Source: Fasciolopsis buskii | Taxonomy: Eukaryota > Platyhelminthes > Trematoda > Plagiorchiida > Fasciolidae | Length of the DNA: 64,000 bases | NCBI GenBank assembly: GCA_008360955.1 | Contig: LUCM01010391.1 | Location: forward strand, 219,881 to 283,880 | Direction of reading: 5' to 3' | Shown: in pieces, positions 46,236 through 59,601 of the stretch | How positions within the stretch are numbered: position 1 is the first letter of the stretch | Layout: each line of letters begins with the position of its first letter | Translations under genes and position numbers: made by a program | The notes under the pieces: generated by a model | Told to the model about the DNA's origin: nothing | The model's database searches: none | Seen by the model: the letters and a program-made list of their open reading frames with translations, nothing else

Positions 46236-46619
46236 ACTGCCTTATTGCTTCGAACGAGGGGGGTAATGATAAGTGTGCTTCTGCTGACGGTTCCCATGGT
46301 GGGCTTACTTCCCAGTGCCTGTGGGTTAGATCCTTCGATCGCAGGCCTCGGTCAGCGTTCCAAAACCCTTCTTCGCGTAGACAGCCACAAAGTATTACTC
46401 GCCCAAGTACCTCCAGTACCTTTTCCTAGAGGAACCTTTATAACTTTCTCCCTTCCGATACAGGGACACGCAAGACTCCATGGAAAATTGCAGTTCGAAA
46501 GACAGCATTAGTGGAAGAGCAGAGAATTATTTAGACGCAAGCCTAGGTGTTCACTTCACCTAGATATCTTAAATGTTTCTATACTAAAAGAGATAGGATG
46601 ATAGTCTGCACCAACAGGA

Positions 46620-48650
46620 ACTTTTGAACCCTATAAAATGCCGCGTCCCTTCTATAGTCACTCTCCGTATCCCAGATGCACCCTCGTTGTCTGGCTTCAC
46701 TGTCCGCGTATCCGATTATCTAGTTTCGAGCGTTTGTGATCAGACTGGTGTTCAGATCACTCTAAGCGTGAGTCGAAAACGCATTGACAGATGGAATCCT
46801 AGTAAACAACCGTTTGTATGCTGTTCAACTGTACGGTTCTACAGTTTTTCCCGACCACAGACTATTTCTGGCGAACACAAACTTTTGCCATAAAAATGGC
46901 ATCCGCTCACCCCATTCGCCCCCGCAACGTTGAAATCAGATTAGTCACATTGTTGTCGGTCACCGATGGCATGGATCAATCGGGGAATGCCGATGATTCT
47001 GGTCCACATCTGTGAACTCAGATCATGCTTTGGTCTGAGATCACTTGTTTGTTTCTAGCCCGTGAGTAATCAACACAAAATCACTCGCCCTGCACGGTTG
47101 ATTTCGACGTCAATCCCCGATTACAATCCCGGCTGGAGCTTTTAGCACGGTTACTGTTAAAACGGAATGTCCACGACGCAAGTGAACATTGGGGGTAGGG
47201 ATAAAAAGAAACCCTGCGCTCAGCGGTACCCGTCATACAGGACTCTAGGTCGTAAGAACCGAAGAAACAATGGATATCCTCGATTTCAGCTACTCTGTTG
47301 GATACTCGCAGATCCGCTCCCGGATACAATACATAATGAGATTTGTAAAGCCTTAAGACGTCAGCCGGTCAAAACCCGATAAATAATTGTGAGCGGCGGT
47401 GAGTAGTGAAATGAACAAAAGTGGAAGACACTGCAGCAATCGGCAACGGTAGCAACCTGTCAGCTGGTTAGGCGTACTGTCCTACGAAAGCCAAATGTAA
47501 GCGAGAAGACCAAGGAAACCGAGGGCTCAGTGATGCATCATCGGGAGCATCGGTTACAGAATTAGACAAAATATTTCAAAGAGCTGGCGTTATTCTTTGT
47601 CAATTACCTAATGCCCGCGGAAGGTATACACAAGAGAATCAAGCCGGTTTCCAACCCTGTCAGGGTTTCGTTTATCATATCTCTACTTTATGACTAATCT
47701 TAGAACATAAGCACGTACCCATTAGGCTCACGATCCGTCTTCTTTTATTAGAGGCCCAATTCCATTCAGTCAACCGTTCCATTCTGTGACTGTCTCTTAT
47801 TGAAGAGTGTGCCACAGAAATTTACTTCGCTTACCGAATATCTGCGGGCCAACGGCCAGAGCCGATCTTATGTTTATAGTGATGTTCCACCCGAGCTCAC
47901 CACGAGAAATGGTTTCCGTTAGAATTACCCCCTTTCGCCTTTACTTTTCAACTTTTCCCTTGGGATGATAGTGGAAATTGCCCTGTGCCCATGAAGGGCT
48001 AATATCACTGATATTTTCTCTCACAGAAAACCGTGTGACTCAGAATATGCGGACAGTGTTTACTGCTAAATGAGGACCCGGGTAAGTTGCAAGTTTTTCT
48101 CGATCGTCTTGACTACAGTGTAAGTTTGTTTTGGATGCGTTTTGCACCTTCGAGATGTAAAATGCTGTTGCAGGACTGGATCGGCTCGAAACCTAACGTC
48201 ATTCGTGCTGGGAAAAACTTGTGGAGATGAATAATTTTAGTTACCTCACCTGGCAGCCGTATATCGAATGAAATATCTTCCCGCATACAGCAAGTCCGAC
48301 TGACATTCACCAATGGGCCATCTATGACGCCGGCTTGACATCCGGTTATCGATCAAACGTCTGGTTTACACGGCGGCAGTAAGGTCGGTTCTGCTAAACG
48401 GCCTATAGTTATGGCCGCTAACAACGGAGGAGCGAAGACATTGGTTGATTATGGTGGGAAAATTTCCTCAGGAATTCAGAGGTGCCGGGTCTTAGGGTTC
48501 AATCGTTAGAACAGGCACTGAATCAAAATAGGTTGTAGCTTGGATATGTATTGCGCTTGCTCACAGACTGACTACCCCGTTGTACGTTGTTCTTCCCGGC
48601 AGGCTACGGTTTGAAAACTAATCAAGATGGTCGGTCCATGATATGGCAAA
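46620..48650 (+). mobile_element. LINE (endonuclease + RT), decayed
   Basis: Traces in order: an endonuclease-like SSVCDQTGVQITLSVSRKR at 46735-46800, the linker VRRTVLRKPNVSEKTKETEG near 47500, and the RT start SDVPPELTTRNGFR near 47880 with PLSPLLFNFSLGMIVEIA. RT continues with FAPSRCKMLLQDWIGSK near 48145 and RISNEISSRIQQVRLTF near 48265. Multiple stops. Sibling fragments are at 18380-18570 and 26640-26885. It lies in the 7 kb DNAH6 intron 4. Confidence 0.7.
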
Positions 48651-49234
48651 AAGTGTCAAAACCTTAACCGGTGGACTGGCTCGTACATGGTTTGATAAGA
48701 TCCACCCAAACTATGGTTGGGTGGTTGGTTAGTGATATAATTCAATGTCGCAGCCCGTGGCATTCATGCACTTAAAAGCTTCCCCTTATACAGTTCTTCA
48801 ATTGATTTCACTTAAATTGGTCTTGAACTATTCTCACTTCTTTCACCCTCCGTTTAGTAGGTCGTGTTGTGATGTAACACCAAAACCAGAGCGCGTTGGT
48901 GCACTGTTAGCGATTGTAAAGGCTGAACTGAACTATTTTCACATCAGTAATATTAAGAATCTTATCGCATATGGCCCTAATAACCCGCGCATATAATTAA
49001 CGCCACTCTCGTTGCGAAGAATGGTGTATAAAAATATTCGAAGTAAATCAGTTTCAGCGAGGATCATTATGCCAAAGTACATAACTTTCACTGTTTATCT
49101 GAAGACTATAAATAGTAGTCTACATGAGTTTAGTATGACATATAATACCTTTCAGGAAACATTTACTAAATGCAGGATTATTTTCTGCCGTTTCCCTATT
49201 CTGATATATATATGGTACAAATGTAACACGCTGA

Positions 49235-49410
49235 TGGAGCTGGCTGTAAACGATATGGATCGCACCGCACAATGGATGCGACGGCTGGTATGTGCGTCAA
49301 CGTGGGAAGAATTTGACAGGTTTTGGGTTCCCATCTCCAGTCGTGCTCCGACAGCCATGACGTACTTAGTTAGGTCTTGGGTGACTCTCGAAAACCTAAG
49401 GACAACATAG
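49235..49410 (+). mobile_element. Possible MULE-type transposase fragment
   Basis: MELAVNDMDRTAQWMRRLVC, then STWEEFDRFW and TYLVRSWVTLE, before TAG. The spacing of R-LVxAxxxEEFxxxW...APxAxxYxxxxW resembles the region ahead of the SWIM zinc finger in MULE transposases. No catalytic part is seen. Tentative. Confidence 0.35.
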
Positions 49411-51529
49411 TGTTAAATATGCGAAGAATTTCAGCAATTCCATTATTCACAAGGCGGAAGCAAGGAATGGAAACTTAACAGATATTTTCTCTGCTGGGTC
49501 GTCACTTGTGGATTTAGTTAGCAGGATGTTGAAACGAACGGGGGATTCAGATTAAGATAGGCAGTGTAGGATATGGATAACTGAAGACAAAAGTTGCGAT
49601 GGAGTGGTATTCAAGGCATCTGGCTAGGCTTAGTCAGCACGCTCGTTGTATTGTAGAAAAACAAATCAGGATGCACTCTGTTCAATCAATTAGTCACAGT
49701 AATCTAACGTGAAATGTTGCACATGTTATTTTAACATGAACGTCGTAATGGGTGCAAGTCCCGCATGCATATGTGCGCTTCATTGTGACGGGCTAGTAAC
49801 ATGCGGTCACAACTGCTGTCGTTGTGACCATCAGTTGACAGTTGAATCGTTCAACTGCGGGGCAATGGGCTGCTAACTCAAATTACCCTAGAATGAGGCT
49901 TCGCAATCCATAATTATTCCAATATAGAGCCTTCACAAATGAGTAGTCTTGGTGAATGATGCCACCCAGGGGATTTGACTAAGGTATTCGGTGGTCTGGG
50001 CATATAAGATTTACAAAAATGTCTAGAAAATGTAAAGGATGTTACCGAAATATTTGGTTCTAGAGATTATTTTTATTTCTTTTTCCCAAATAAAATAAAT
50101 AGCCAATTACTTGACATCACGGATAAGGTGGTTCTTACCGAGTTTAAGGCGACTCTCCCTTCACCAATAGACGAGATGTTTGACTCCATCTGGACCAGAT
50201 TAAGGGCCTCTATCGAATGGTTATGCCTTTAGAATGTAGACCTTCTCTCGGTCACCGAGCTATTGATGACGTTGAAACGGAAGTAGACTATGATCCTCTA
50301 TAGAAACATTATTTACGAAAATACCGCACTAACCATATCCAAGTGTAAAGTCAGTTTAGGCGAAAATCGGATCGTTCGGAGTTTCCCGTGAAAGTCGAGG
50401 TCTGCAGTATAGCCAAAGGTGGAGAACCGTCAGCAGACTTGGACGAGGACAAAGAGCGCGAAACAGCTTGGGGGGAAATCGCGGAACTCGTGGAAGGTGG
50501 GTACACCAGAGGTGTGCGGACTATAGGCAAGAGGACGACTATGTTTGTGTACAGTGTCTGGCAGTTACTGGCACATATTATTGAACCTGACGTCAAGCGC
50601 CAGTGTTCCATCTAATTTCGTTCATTTTGGACATTTAAATTTTGAACGACATGATATTCCTATCGTAGCGTGATTTGATCGGTGCCCTGAGTACAACAGT
50701 GTGCCTGTGAGCAATGGTTTGACGGAATTTGGAAGTGAACGCCTTTAACGATGCAATATGAACACTTTCCTTTCAACGCGTCCATTTAGGAGACTGGGAT
50801 TTATAAGAGGACTTCAAGCTTAACCTCAACCCCAAGGTTGGGGAACACGAGGCCTCGTGCGAGGCTTAAATGCTACAATCTTCATCCCGAAACTACACGA
50901 TCAGCGAAGGACGGCCTTAAACAAAAAAAGGTCTAAAATTGTAAAACTGACAGAAATCACAGCCTTTATAAGGGCTTTGGAGAGCTGTTCCGACTAATAC
51001 CCTTCACTTAGGGGAAGACAAAGCTTCTTTCTCTCATGCTACGTGATGGCAATAGCCGTCGCCCCAAAGATGGGTCAAACACCTCAGCCACCTCTTCAAA
51101 ATTCCTCCCATCTTCTCTTCTTATATAGCATCACCAAGCGATGTGGAACACTATGAAGTCGAAAGCTAGTCGTCCCCGTCACTCGGACGATAAACAGCAA
51201 GGACTTATCGGAGGAGGTCGCGTCGCATTCGAGAGATATTCAGATCTTGTTTTCCAACTCTCCCTACTATTCCGTCTTACCTGGGATACCAGTTTTTTCC
51301 ATGGTCTGAACAAACTTTTTCCAACTATTTGCACTAACAAGAGGAGACTAAACAGATACCATTCTCACCAACACGGCTGTTAAGATTTATGTGGCCATTC
51401 TGCTAAACCCTTTTGTTCTTGTTATGGACGCAAGAACAGTTTCCAAGCAATGTTGTTTTCGTCGAGGAAGAGGTTGGTTTGGAAGCAGAGCATCCCTACG
51501 ACTCAGAAAAACATTGTGCTCTCACAGTG
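49411..51529. other. DNAH6 intron 4, unassigned part
   Basis: Contains short open frames (for example 50388-50615) without recognisable domains, and blocks that look repeat-derived. No gene is supported. Confidence 0.35.
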
Positions 51530-51960
51530 AAATAATCGTCCACGTGAAGCTGTACATTCACTTAGCCGCCAGGTGCCCATCTATTACGTATCCATGCAAA
51601 ATCTGGCGGCCGAGAGTAGACGACACCAAAGCCTGGAAAGCCTCGATCGCCAGCACCTACGCTATGCATCCAGCGTTAAGTGGCGTGATCATCTCTCAAG
51701 CTCCACCGCGCATAAACACTGTACGAACACAGAATGACTTTCCTTTCTTCGTCTACGACGTTGCCTATTATAGTTCGACTGTATCATCCATCTACTCGAA
51801 ACAGAACTTGCTCAGACTGAAAAAGTCCCCCTGATGGCTGAATGGAAAGATGGATTCGAATGATTAGGGTGAACATGGATTGCCTAGGTCTCCAATCGGT
51901 CGGTTTTTGAAGTGCTCGACTGACGCAGCAACTTGACGCAAATCGCAATGTATGGACGGC
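51530..51960 (+). mobile_element. LINE RT C-terminal fragment
   Basis: Two frames together read VKLYIHLAARCPSITYPCKI, WRPRVDDTK and then SLESLDRQHLRYASSVKWRD. The pattern is that of the LINE segment VRSxLLYGCExWxLR...RRLExFDxxCLRxxxxxxWxD. One frameshift separates the halves. Confidence 0.6.
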
Positions 51961-52126
51961 CGCCATAAGAGACATCTAAGAAACTTAAGTATCCTTACCT
52001 AAGAAATATTCACACACATGTCGAAACAAAAAAATTAAATGTTAGCAAATCTTACGGGTAAATTTGGAATTTCGAAGAGAAAAAATAAGACAGGGACAGT
52101 GGTCCTCATGAGCACCGCAAACATAC

Positions 52127-52290
52127 TTGTACTGAGATTCTTCAACCAGATTCCTGTTGTAGAATATACCCAGCAATGAGATTAAAAGTCTCCGGTCTTT
52201 GTCATCCGTGACACGACCACCGTAGTTGCATTCCCCGGTCAGATAGGTTAGTGCTTCCAAAGGCAGCTCATCATACTGATCCAAAAACAT
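52127..52290 (-). CDS. DNAH6: DNAH6 exon 4
   Basis: Residues 223-276 plus two bases: MFLDQYDELPLEALTYL, TGECNYGGRVTDDKDRRLL and a lead-out ending EESQY. The TGECNYGGRVTDDKDRRLL block is a family hallmark. Acceptor cacacag|atgttt, donor tacaa|gtatgt. Confidence 0.93.
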
Positions 52291-54259
52291 CTGTGTGGGA
52301 AAGGAACACAGCATGCTTTGAAACCCGGTATGAATATATCCAAAAGCGGACTTAGATCATTATTATGAAAAGGCCTTTCACTATCTAAGTGTGATGGTTC
52401 ACTTTAGAACAACGTGCACACGGTCCACAAACTGACACTTCAAAATTTAGTTCACATACCAAAGTAAGAAAGAGATTACAACCGATTTACATCGTACGTG
52501 GCATACGAAGCCTGATCTTGGCGACAAATGACGGACGTTCTCACTTCCATGAGTGTCTCTTGGAACATGAGGCAGATGTGACATTTGGAGAAAATCGTCT
52601 AGGCTTGATGTGCCTAAAAGTCTTGCATAATCATAATGGATCATCACAAGACGAGAGTCCAGTCACATCCTGTAGTCAGTTTGACAAATGCCCTCTTAAT
52701 ACAGATGAGGTAAGATATACCGCACCCAGACATCCCAACTCCCAAGCAACGTAACGAGTGCTTTGTGTACAAAACAGGACATTAAGACTAAGTAATACAT
52801 TTCTCACTCGCCGTTCCTCATAGGAAGTTTAAAATTATCCTTATCTGGACAGAACAGTGCGTTCACTGACAGGTGCTGTGAGGTGAATTTTAACAGGAAC
52901 ATGGATATAAAGCAGACTAGTCGTACTCCGCCAGAGAAATGATAAAAGATGGTCCCATACTCTAAATTAACTGCACCATTTAACGGTTGGATTCAGCAAA
53001 AATAAAATTGGGATGAGGAACTAGAAAGGGAAAACGGGAAACGAAGTTTAAGGCCAAATCAAACTGGCCTCTGGTGCTTCTCATTGGCCAATCGATTACA
53101 TCAATCTCCAACCCATGGTTGGTCACGTGTCTTCTTACAATTCTTGTTAGAAATAACTAGGACAAATCCCGGTCATTTATTAAGTGCGCTGGTAGATGGA
53201 TGAGATCTGTCCCAGTTCTCCTCATAAAAGGTATGCGAAGACCGGTGACCAATCATGGACTGGTGACTGATACGATCATTTGGCTAATGATATTCCCCAA
53301 AAGCAAACTACATTCGCCGCACTGCTGTGGTCTTAAACAATTTACAGTTTCTCATTCTCACCTTATAGCTTCTCATTTCAGTGTTATTCTTCTTGAATTC
53401 AACCTCAAAAAGTCATAGATGTATGAAAGTAAAACTACCTGGGTATTGGCATATACTTCTCGTGTACATTATTCCCCAAAAACATCTTTCCTCAGAATGC
53501 AGAAGAAACCTTACTGATCAATAAAGTCTCTTATCGGTGTAAACATATTTATGTAGTGAATATAACAGCGAAGTCTTTCGTAAACTTCCCCCAGTAGTAT
53601 ACAGTTGAATCTCTTTGGATTACCGAACATCGTTCACTCATCTAGTAATATTCACTGCCAACCCTCATACAGTGACTTGTGAATTATGGTCCTCTTATTT
53701 CCTTTGAGGCAGTATTCTACTGCTCCAGAGAAGGATATTAGCTGCCATGATTAAATTGGTTGCTTTAGCAAAGTAATTAATAAGTCATAGTTCGATTTTG
53801 GCTGCTCAACCTTATAGATGCACTGCACCGTAGAACTATCCATATACTTCTTTTGGTGACAATCGACCGATATGCCTTGTTGATCGAAATCTGTGCTCGG
53901 CGAGTGGGGAGAAACATTGGCGACGGACAATAAATAACACGGTAGGTTACAGATTACGGAGTCGATGAGGCTCAAAAGAGCCGAAAATCCATATCTGAGT
54001 TTCGCAGCCTCGCCATAGCGTCGTCTGTCGTTTCCAGACTGTTGCTGCTGACCCTTACTTTGAAAAGGCCACGGATGTGTACACAAATGATCGATCAAAG
54101 CCTGAAGCAATAAGTTCCAGTACTCTGTCTTGAGGAATTAGAAAATATTTCCCAATACCACTATAGCATTTGAAACCCCTCATCCAACCAGACAAATCAC
54201 CCATAGCATAAGTCAGCCCTAGGATGGTAAACGAATGAGATGATGTTTTGTCAATTTAC

Positions 54260-54403
54260 CTGCATTTGGCGTACACTGATGCGGAGGTCGGACTCGTTGA
54301 ATTCATACGGCACATTCCAGCCCAAAGGGCCAAATTTACGACGTTCTTGAACCAATGCATGGAAGAAGCACAATCCAAATAGCATTTTATGCCAAATTGG
54401 ACC
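54260..54403 (-). CDS. DNAH6: DNAH6 exon 3
   Basis: Residues 175-222, phase 0 on both ends: [20 protein letters not shown], then [20 protein letters not shown] and RISVRQMQ. Acceptor aactcag|ggtcca, donor atgcag|gtaaat. Confidence 0.93.
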
Positions 54404-55714
54404 CTGAGTTGAAATGATAAAGTCAGAAAAATGGGAAGGGAATACATTTAACGTGCGCTTGCTTTGTTATTTGTCTGACATCAGTCTGAATTCATCTGTC
54501 CCATCTGTTAGACTAGGCCAAGTTGGGTGTAAAAACGATAAAGAAATAGATTTAAGAGTTCACACAAAATTATACTTTGCTGTCTAATACGCCGACTAAA
54601 TGGCAATAATAGATCAATCGAAGGTTAGTCGTGTGCAACAATTATCAAAACAGGTGGTGAAAAACTAATGGCAATATGTTATGACTTTTTGCCAGATTAG
54701 AACATTTTCTAGCAAGCAGTAGAACAATGTTTTATTTGTAAACCGTTATCAGCAGTCCCCATTCCTCATAGTAACCGAAGCATAAAGGTCAGACTGGTTG
54801 AAGTATCTAACCAAAAGGTCAGCAAAAAAGACGCTTTTCTGAGTAGAACCGGGAATTTAGGGGATTCAAATTCAGGCTACTGGGGCTACTTATATTAGCA
54901 GAGTTCCAAATATGAATGACTGCGGCGTTTCAGAAACAGGAATTCGCGAAATACTCAGAAGGAAACTGTCGGAGAACGGCAATGTAGCACCTGATTCCAA
55001 TAGAGCTCTCTCACTGGTAATCTGTCGCTGCGCGACGCTGGACCGCGCCGTACAGGTCGAGATCAACACGCAGGCGTGGATGTAACCCGCTCTTGCCACA
55101 CAGCGGGCGAGTGCAGAAGGCAAGACCAGATTGAGACCGCCTTATCGCATTGGATACCAGCGGTCAGCAGACATACTGACGTCATCAAAAGGCAAAAGTG
55201 CGAGAAGGCCATATCGTGAGTTTGGCCAACCAATCAGATGAGCAGTCCGGATTCGACAAGAGGACGAAAATGACCAAATCGGGTGAAATGTACTGAGCAA
55301 GGTGGACCAATTAAAGCGTGACGCGGACGTCCGATGAAATAATGACAGTCACACAGGCGCAAATAAGCAGGCAAAGTAACTTATAAATACGTGATGATTT
55401 CAATCAAATTTGTGCCGGTTGGCTTTGGTTCTTCTCACTTGAGCTAACGGGGACGGAAGATAGAGATCTGGAGCTAGGACTGGCTGACTGCAGAGCGGAC
55501 TTGGGAACAGAGATTAGGCGTTACACAAAAGTAACGACGCAACTTGCATACACAAACATCCAATACTCCGTAGGATGATATGCGCAGAAATATATGCCAA
55601 TGATAGCAGCTTTGGTTAATCTGCATGCCACCTGGGTGAACTAGCACGAGAGTTGAGAAATACCATTTCGTGATCCTAGTATGCAAACGTTCACAACTAA
55701 ATTAAGTGACTTAC

Positions 55715-55821
55715 CTTCGAACATCCATCAAAGAAATTGGGGTCAGAAATGGGATCATTCAAATACGACCTGAGCAGGTTTGAACGTAGACCTTTGGGCG
55801 GCTCGTTGGTCATTTTTACTC
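55715..55821 (-). CDS. DNAH6: DNAH6 exon 2
   Basis: Completes Gly-139 and adds residues 140-174: [20 protein letters not shown] and then [14 protein letters not shown]. The NEPPKGLR block is nearly invariant in dynein heavy chains. Acceptor catag|gagtaa, donor tcgaag|gtaagt. The 6.7 kb intron before it is the second longest in the visible part of the gene. Confidence 0.92.
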
Positions 55822-57177
55822 CTATGAAACAGAAAAATCGAGCTCAACGCCGCATATCCTTCTCGGAAATCAATATATTTAACGACGGCTTCATCAGGAA
55901 TACAACGAACTGAATGAAGTTGGCATAGATGTGCATATAAGAACACTCAAAATTCATTATCTGTTATGAGGCGCACGCACTCATTACCTTGTTCTAAACA
56001 TATCGAACGCAATCAAACTCTTTATGACAGCGCCACACGTGGCTTTGACCGCAAATTTTGAACAGCTTACTTCAGATTAGTTTACGAGACACTGAAAGAA
56101 ACCGGGCAATCCCTCTATGTAGCTTTAGAATGACAATAATCAACCAAAGTTATTCGTTTCTCAGTCAAACCGGCTAGACAAAATTCTTGACGGATTCTTG
56201 ATAGACTTGAAATCATGGCTCTGTGTTGGTATACGGTATTCTGTTAGTAAGGATTTAGAACTCCAGATGAATTCCAGCGCTATAATCTATTCATCCACAA
56301 GTTCTGTTTAACTCAAAGTTGACTGTTGTTTTTGTTATCAAGGATTGCGCATTGGTCACGTATCCTCCAGGGGCACTGGTTTATCGGTTATGAAAAACCG
56401 AAGTTACAAGGGATAAATATCTGTCAAGATATGATTTAGTCCCTCGTAAGATACGCTTCTGACCCCTATTGTTAGTGATTTGAAGGATGGTGGCGTTAGG
56501 CGATTTTATGAGGATATATTTCGGACGGCCTGGGGCTTCTATCGCGGAAAAGTTGTACTTTTCCGAGATATTTTGGCCAGGTAAAAATGGGATTCTCGAA
56601 GCAAGTATGAATCAAATCAACTAAGTGTTTTGTCTATTTCAAGGAATGAATATTCATCGATCATATAATCAGATACTCGTAAAAAGCACACAAGCAATTA
56701 AAACACTGAAAAATCGATTAAGATAAGGAAAAACAGATAATTTATAAGTTTCAGTCGAAGTAAACAAATGCCAACATTCAAAACACGCAGAAACAGTAGA
56801 AATATATTTGGTCAAATCCTTGTGATTTGGATGCGCTGCATCAGATAATATTCTCCAAGATAGGTTGGTGCGAACAGTGGAGTGTTGTAACACAACATAG
56901 CCTAAGCCCACGGTTTATTAGTCTGTACTCATATTTCATGCCCCTCGTACTACACTGCTTACTGCGCGGCACAAGGAAAATTTTGAGTATTAAAATTTTT
57001 CTGAGGGTGCGCTTCCAAAATGCACTTATTACGAACTCGCCTTCCTGACATCATAGTGGCAGTTAATGAAGTTCCAAGGGGTTCAGTGACAGATCACTAA
57101 TGGTGTGTACTTATCCACACGGACGATCAAAGGACACAAGCAAACTTGTAGAGGTCCACATGTTCCCGTGCCCGTCC

Positions 57178-57216
57178 AAACACACACACGCACACACACA
57201 CACAAACAAGCACACG
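57178..57216. repeat. CA microsatellite, imperfect
   Basis: Repeated cacacac units with G and AA interruptions. Confidence 0.85.
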
Positions 57217-57340
57217 TCACACTGCAACTGTGTTTCGTGTCCCCTGTTTTGATGGTCGCTGATTTAGTGAAGACAGTAAATCAGTGATGGATAGGTGCAG
57301 CATCATCATGTGGTAAAGTCCAACAAACCGTTCACAGCCT

Positions 57341-57425
57341 GCCCGGTAGCGTAATGGCTAGGGCGTTCGACTCGAATTCCACCGTCCCGTGTTCGCGTCG
57401 CAGTTCGGGTGCGGTGGATATGCAT
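57341..57425 (+). mobile_element. tRNA-like SINE head
   Basis: gcccggtagcgtaatggct holds an A-box-like block and gtgttcgcgtcgcag a B-box-like block about 40 bases on. The stems do not fold into a standard cloverleaf, so a SINE head or tRNA pseudogene is more likely than a functional tRNA. Confidence 0.45.
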
Positions 57426-59561
57426 TGTTGATGATTTCAAAAATGGCTGAAACAGTTGTACAGTACTCCTAATGGTGAGTTGAGTGTTGATGTCACATGG
57501 TAGACTATTTCATGAAGGCATCACTAATTGTCAATTCAGTCTGCCTTTGTGAGTTCACACTTTGTGGTTTGTCTGCCGCAGTGGATTCGGTGCTGCGACC
57601 ACCAACGGCCTCATTGTGTTCGGTTGGATTGGCTTATCTTCCGTATGTTGCCTTCGGGTGCCGTTGTTGAAAATGCGTGCGTTCGCAAACAACTGGTCGA
57701 TCGGCTGCACCGTTGTTATCCAAATGGACTAACTGGCCTAAAAACCGCTATTTTCAGGTTGCATCACGTACTCTGTTCAACTCCGGTTGAACCGATGTAT
57801 GACGACTGTTTGTTCTGTTGTTCTGGGTGCTTCCTGCTGGACCTTTTACTATTTCACCAGCGTCTCCTACTGTTCAGTAATCAGGTCCGATCCTCCTAAT
57901 ACTGCTGACTGTTTAATACACGTCCATACCCGCTCCTAATCTGAACCCCGTGAGATCGATCTAATACTGCAAATAAGCTGAGGCCGGGTGATCTGTAGAA
58001 ATCAAAAATTCTACACTGGTCGTAACATACACTGTTGGAAAAGGAAGTACCTCTAAATGCAATGCTGAATGTAGCCTGAAACAAGTGATATCGGTGGTTT
58101 TTAACTGACATTGTTTCAGATACTGATATTAAACCACCTTGACATTTCGCTGGATTGTTCTGGATTAAGAACTTGAATTGCGTTCCAAAAGGGCCGTATG
58201 ATGGCAGGCACATGATCGGACTTCCCGGTTTAGGGGCAAGACCGGATGACCTCCAGTACCTGTTCACCAAACAAATTTCTGTCTTAGTTAGGTGTTGTGT
58301 GAGTTCATCTTCTCAGTCTTTTTCTACTCGATCGCTTCAATCGCAGTTTCACCGCTTGTCAATTTCTCCATAATGAACAACTTTTCAAGCAGTGTATCAC
58401 CGCAGTGTCCCTTATCGATAAAAAATTATCCAGGTCTTTGAATTTATCCAATGGTTGCTAGACTCCGAGACATCGATAAAAATAGATGTTGCACAAGAGG
58501 GTTGCGCATCTTTTTTGAAAAGTTCGAAATACCAAATTTAATAGAATTCGAGTCCGGGTATTAAGACGTCTTGCTGTACTAGTCAATAAACAGCTTGTTA
58601 GCAAAGTTAAAAATAACAACTGCATATTTAAAACAAACCATAAGTTTGAGCTAAATAGTAGCGAGAACATTTTAGTACAAAAGTCTTGGTTGAATAAAAC
58701 ATCTCTAGACACAGGATAAAAAATGATCATTCTAATTTTCACAAAAAGCACCTCACTGTGGTCAACCCACACCAGACCGTGATTTGTAGTCACAACCAAG
58801 TATCCCACAAGGGGAGAGGGGAAAATTTCTACACAATTGACGGGCAAATTCTTAAAAACGATTCTGTCTATCTACCAAACAATGTAAGGTGACATTGGTA
58901 TATTCTGATACGCCAGTAGCAATGTTACAACTCAACCATAGTCGAAATATGCGGCTGTGGGAGAGAAAGAACGAAGTGGTAGATATGATATAGACCAAAT
59001 AATATATATTACACATATTGACTAATCGAATAGTGAGCATCATAAAGAAATGTGAGACTTTTGTCTCAATCTGTTTTGTATTTGTATCTGGATCAAAAAT
59101 ACTCAGAAATTTAACGCTACAGCAGTAGAGGTATACTCAGACTAGCGATAAAACATAAATAACCCTTTTTGCTTTTCATTGTAATTTGTCGAAACTTCAT
59201 GACGGAACGTCTCCCCGAATTCTGACAATCGGATTGCCCAGATCCTTCGCCTGAACAGCACGACGAGGGGTTCATACGGATCAAGCCACGAAATCCTCCG
59301 GAAAGAAACAGTGCACAAAAATCACTTTGAAATCATTAATAAGACAGAGATAATTCCACAGACACTTAACAAACAGTGTCTTCTTGTTGACTGGCTCCCA
59401 GTGACCCTTGTGTTGCACTAGCCGCATGGCAAACGATCGATACTAATCAGTGGGGTGTTTTGATTGGTCCTTAATTGGCCAACCACGTGTTCTCATTGTG
59501 TACTTGAACATACACTTGAAGTGAACTTGTCAGCTTTAGGTAAACCAATTTTCCAGCGTCG

Positions 59562-59600
<39 letters not shown>
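59562..59600. repeat. TA microsatellite
   Basis: About 18 uninterrupted TA units in DNAH6 intron 1. Confidence 0.95.

Positions 59601-59601
<1 letters not shown>

Noticed and set aside
46245..46511. ORF with a signal-peptide-like start (ISVLLLTVPMVGLLPSACG)
   Set aside because: It overlaps the edge of a repeat family A copy, has no homologue that I recognise and no splice support. Likely a chance frame.
58458..58847. 129-codon minus-strand ORF in DNAH6 intron 1
   Set aside because: AT-rich, Leu/Phe/Cys-biased composition without a recognisable domain.
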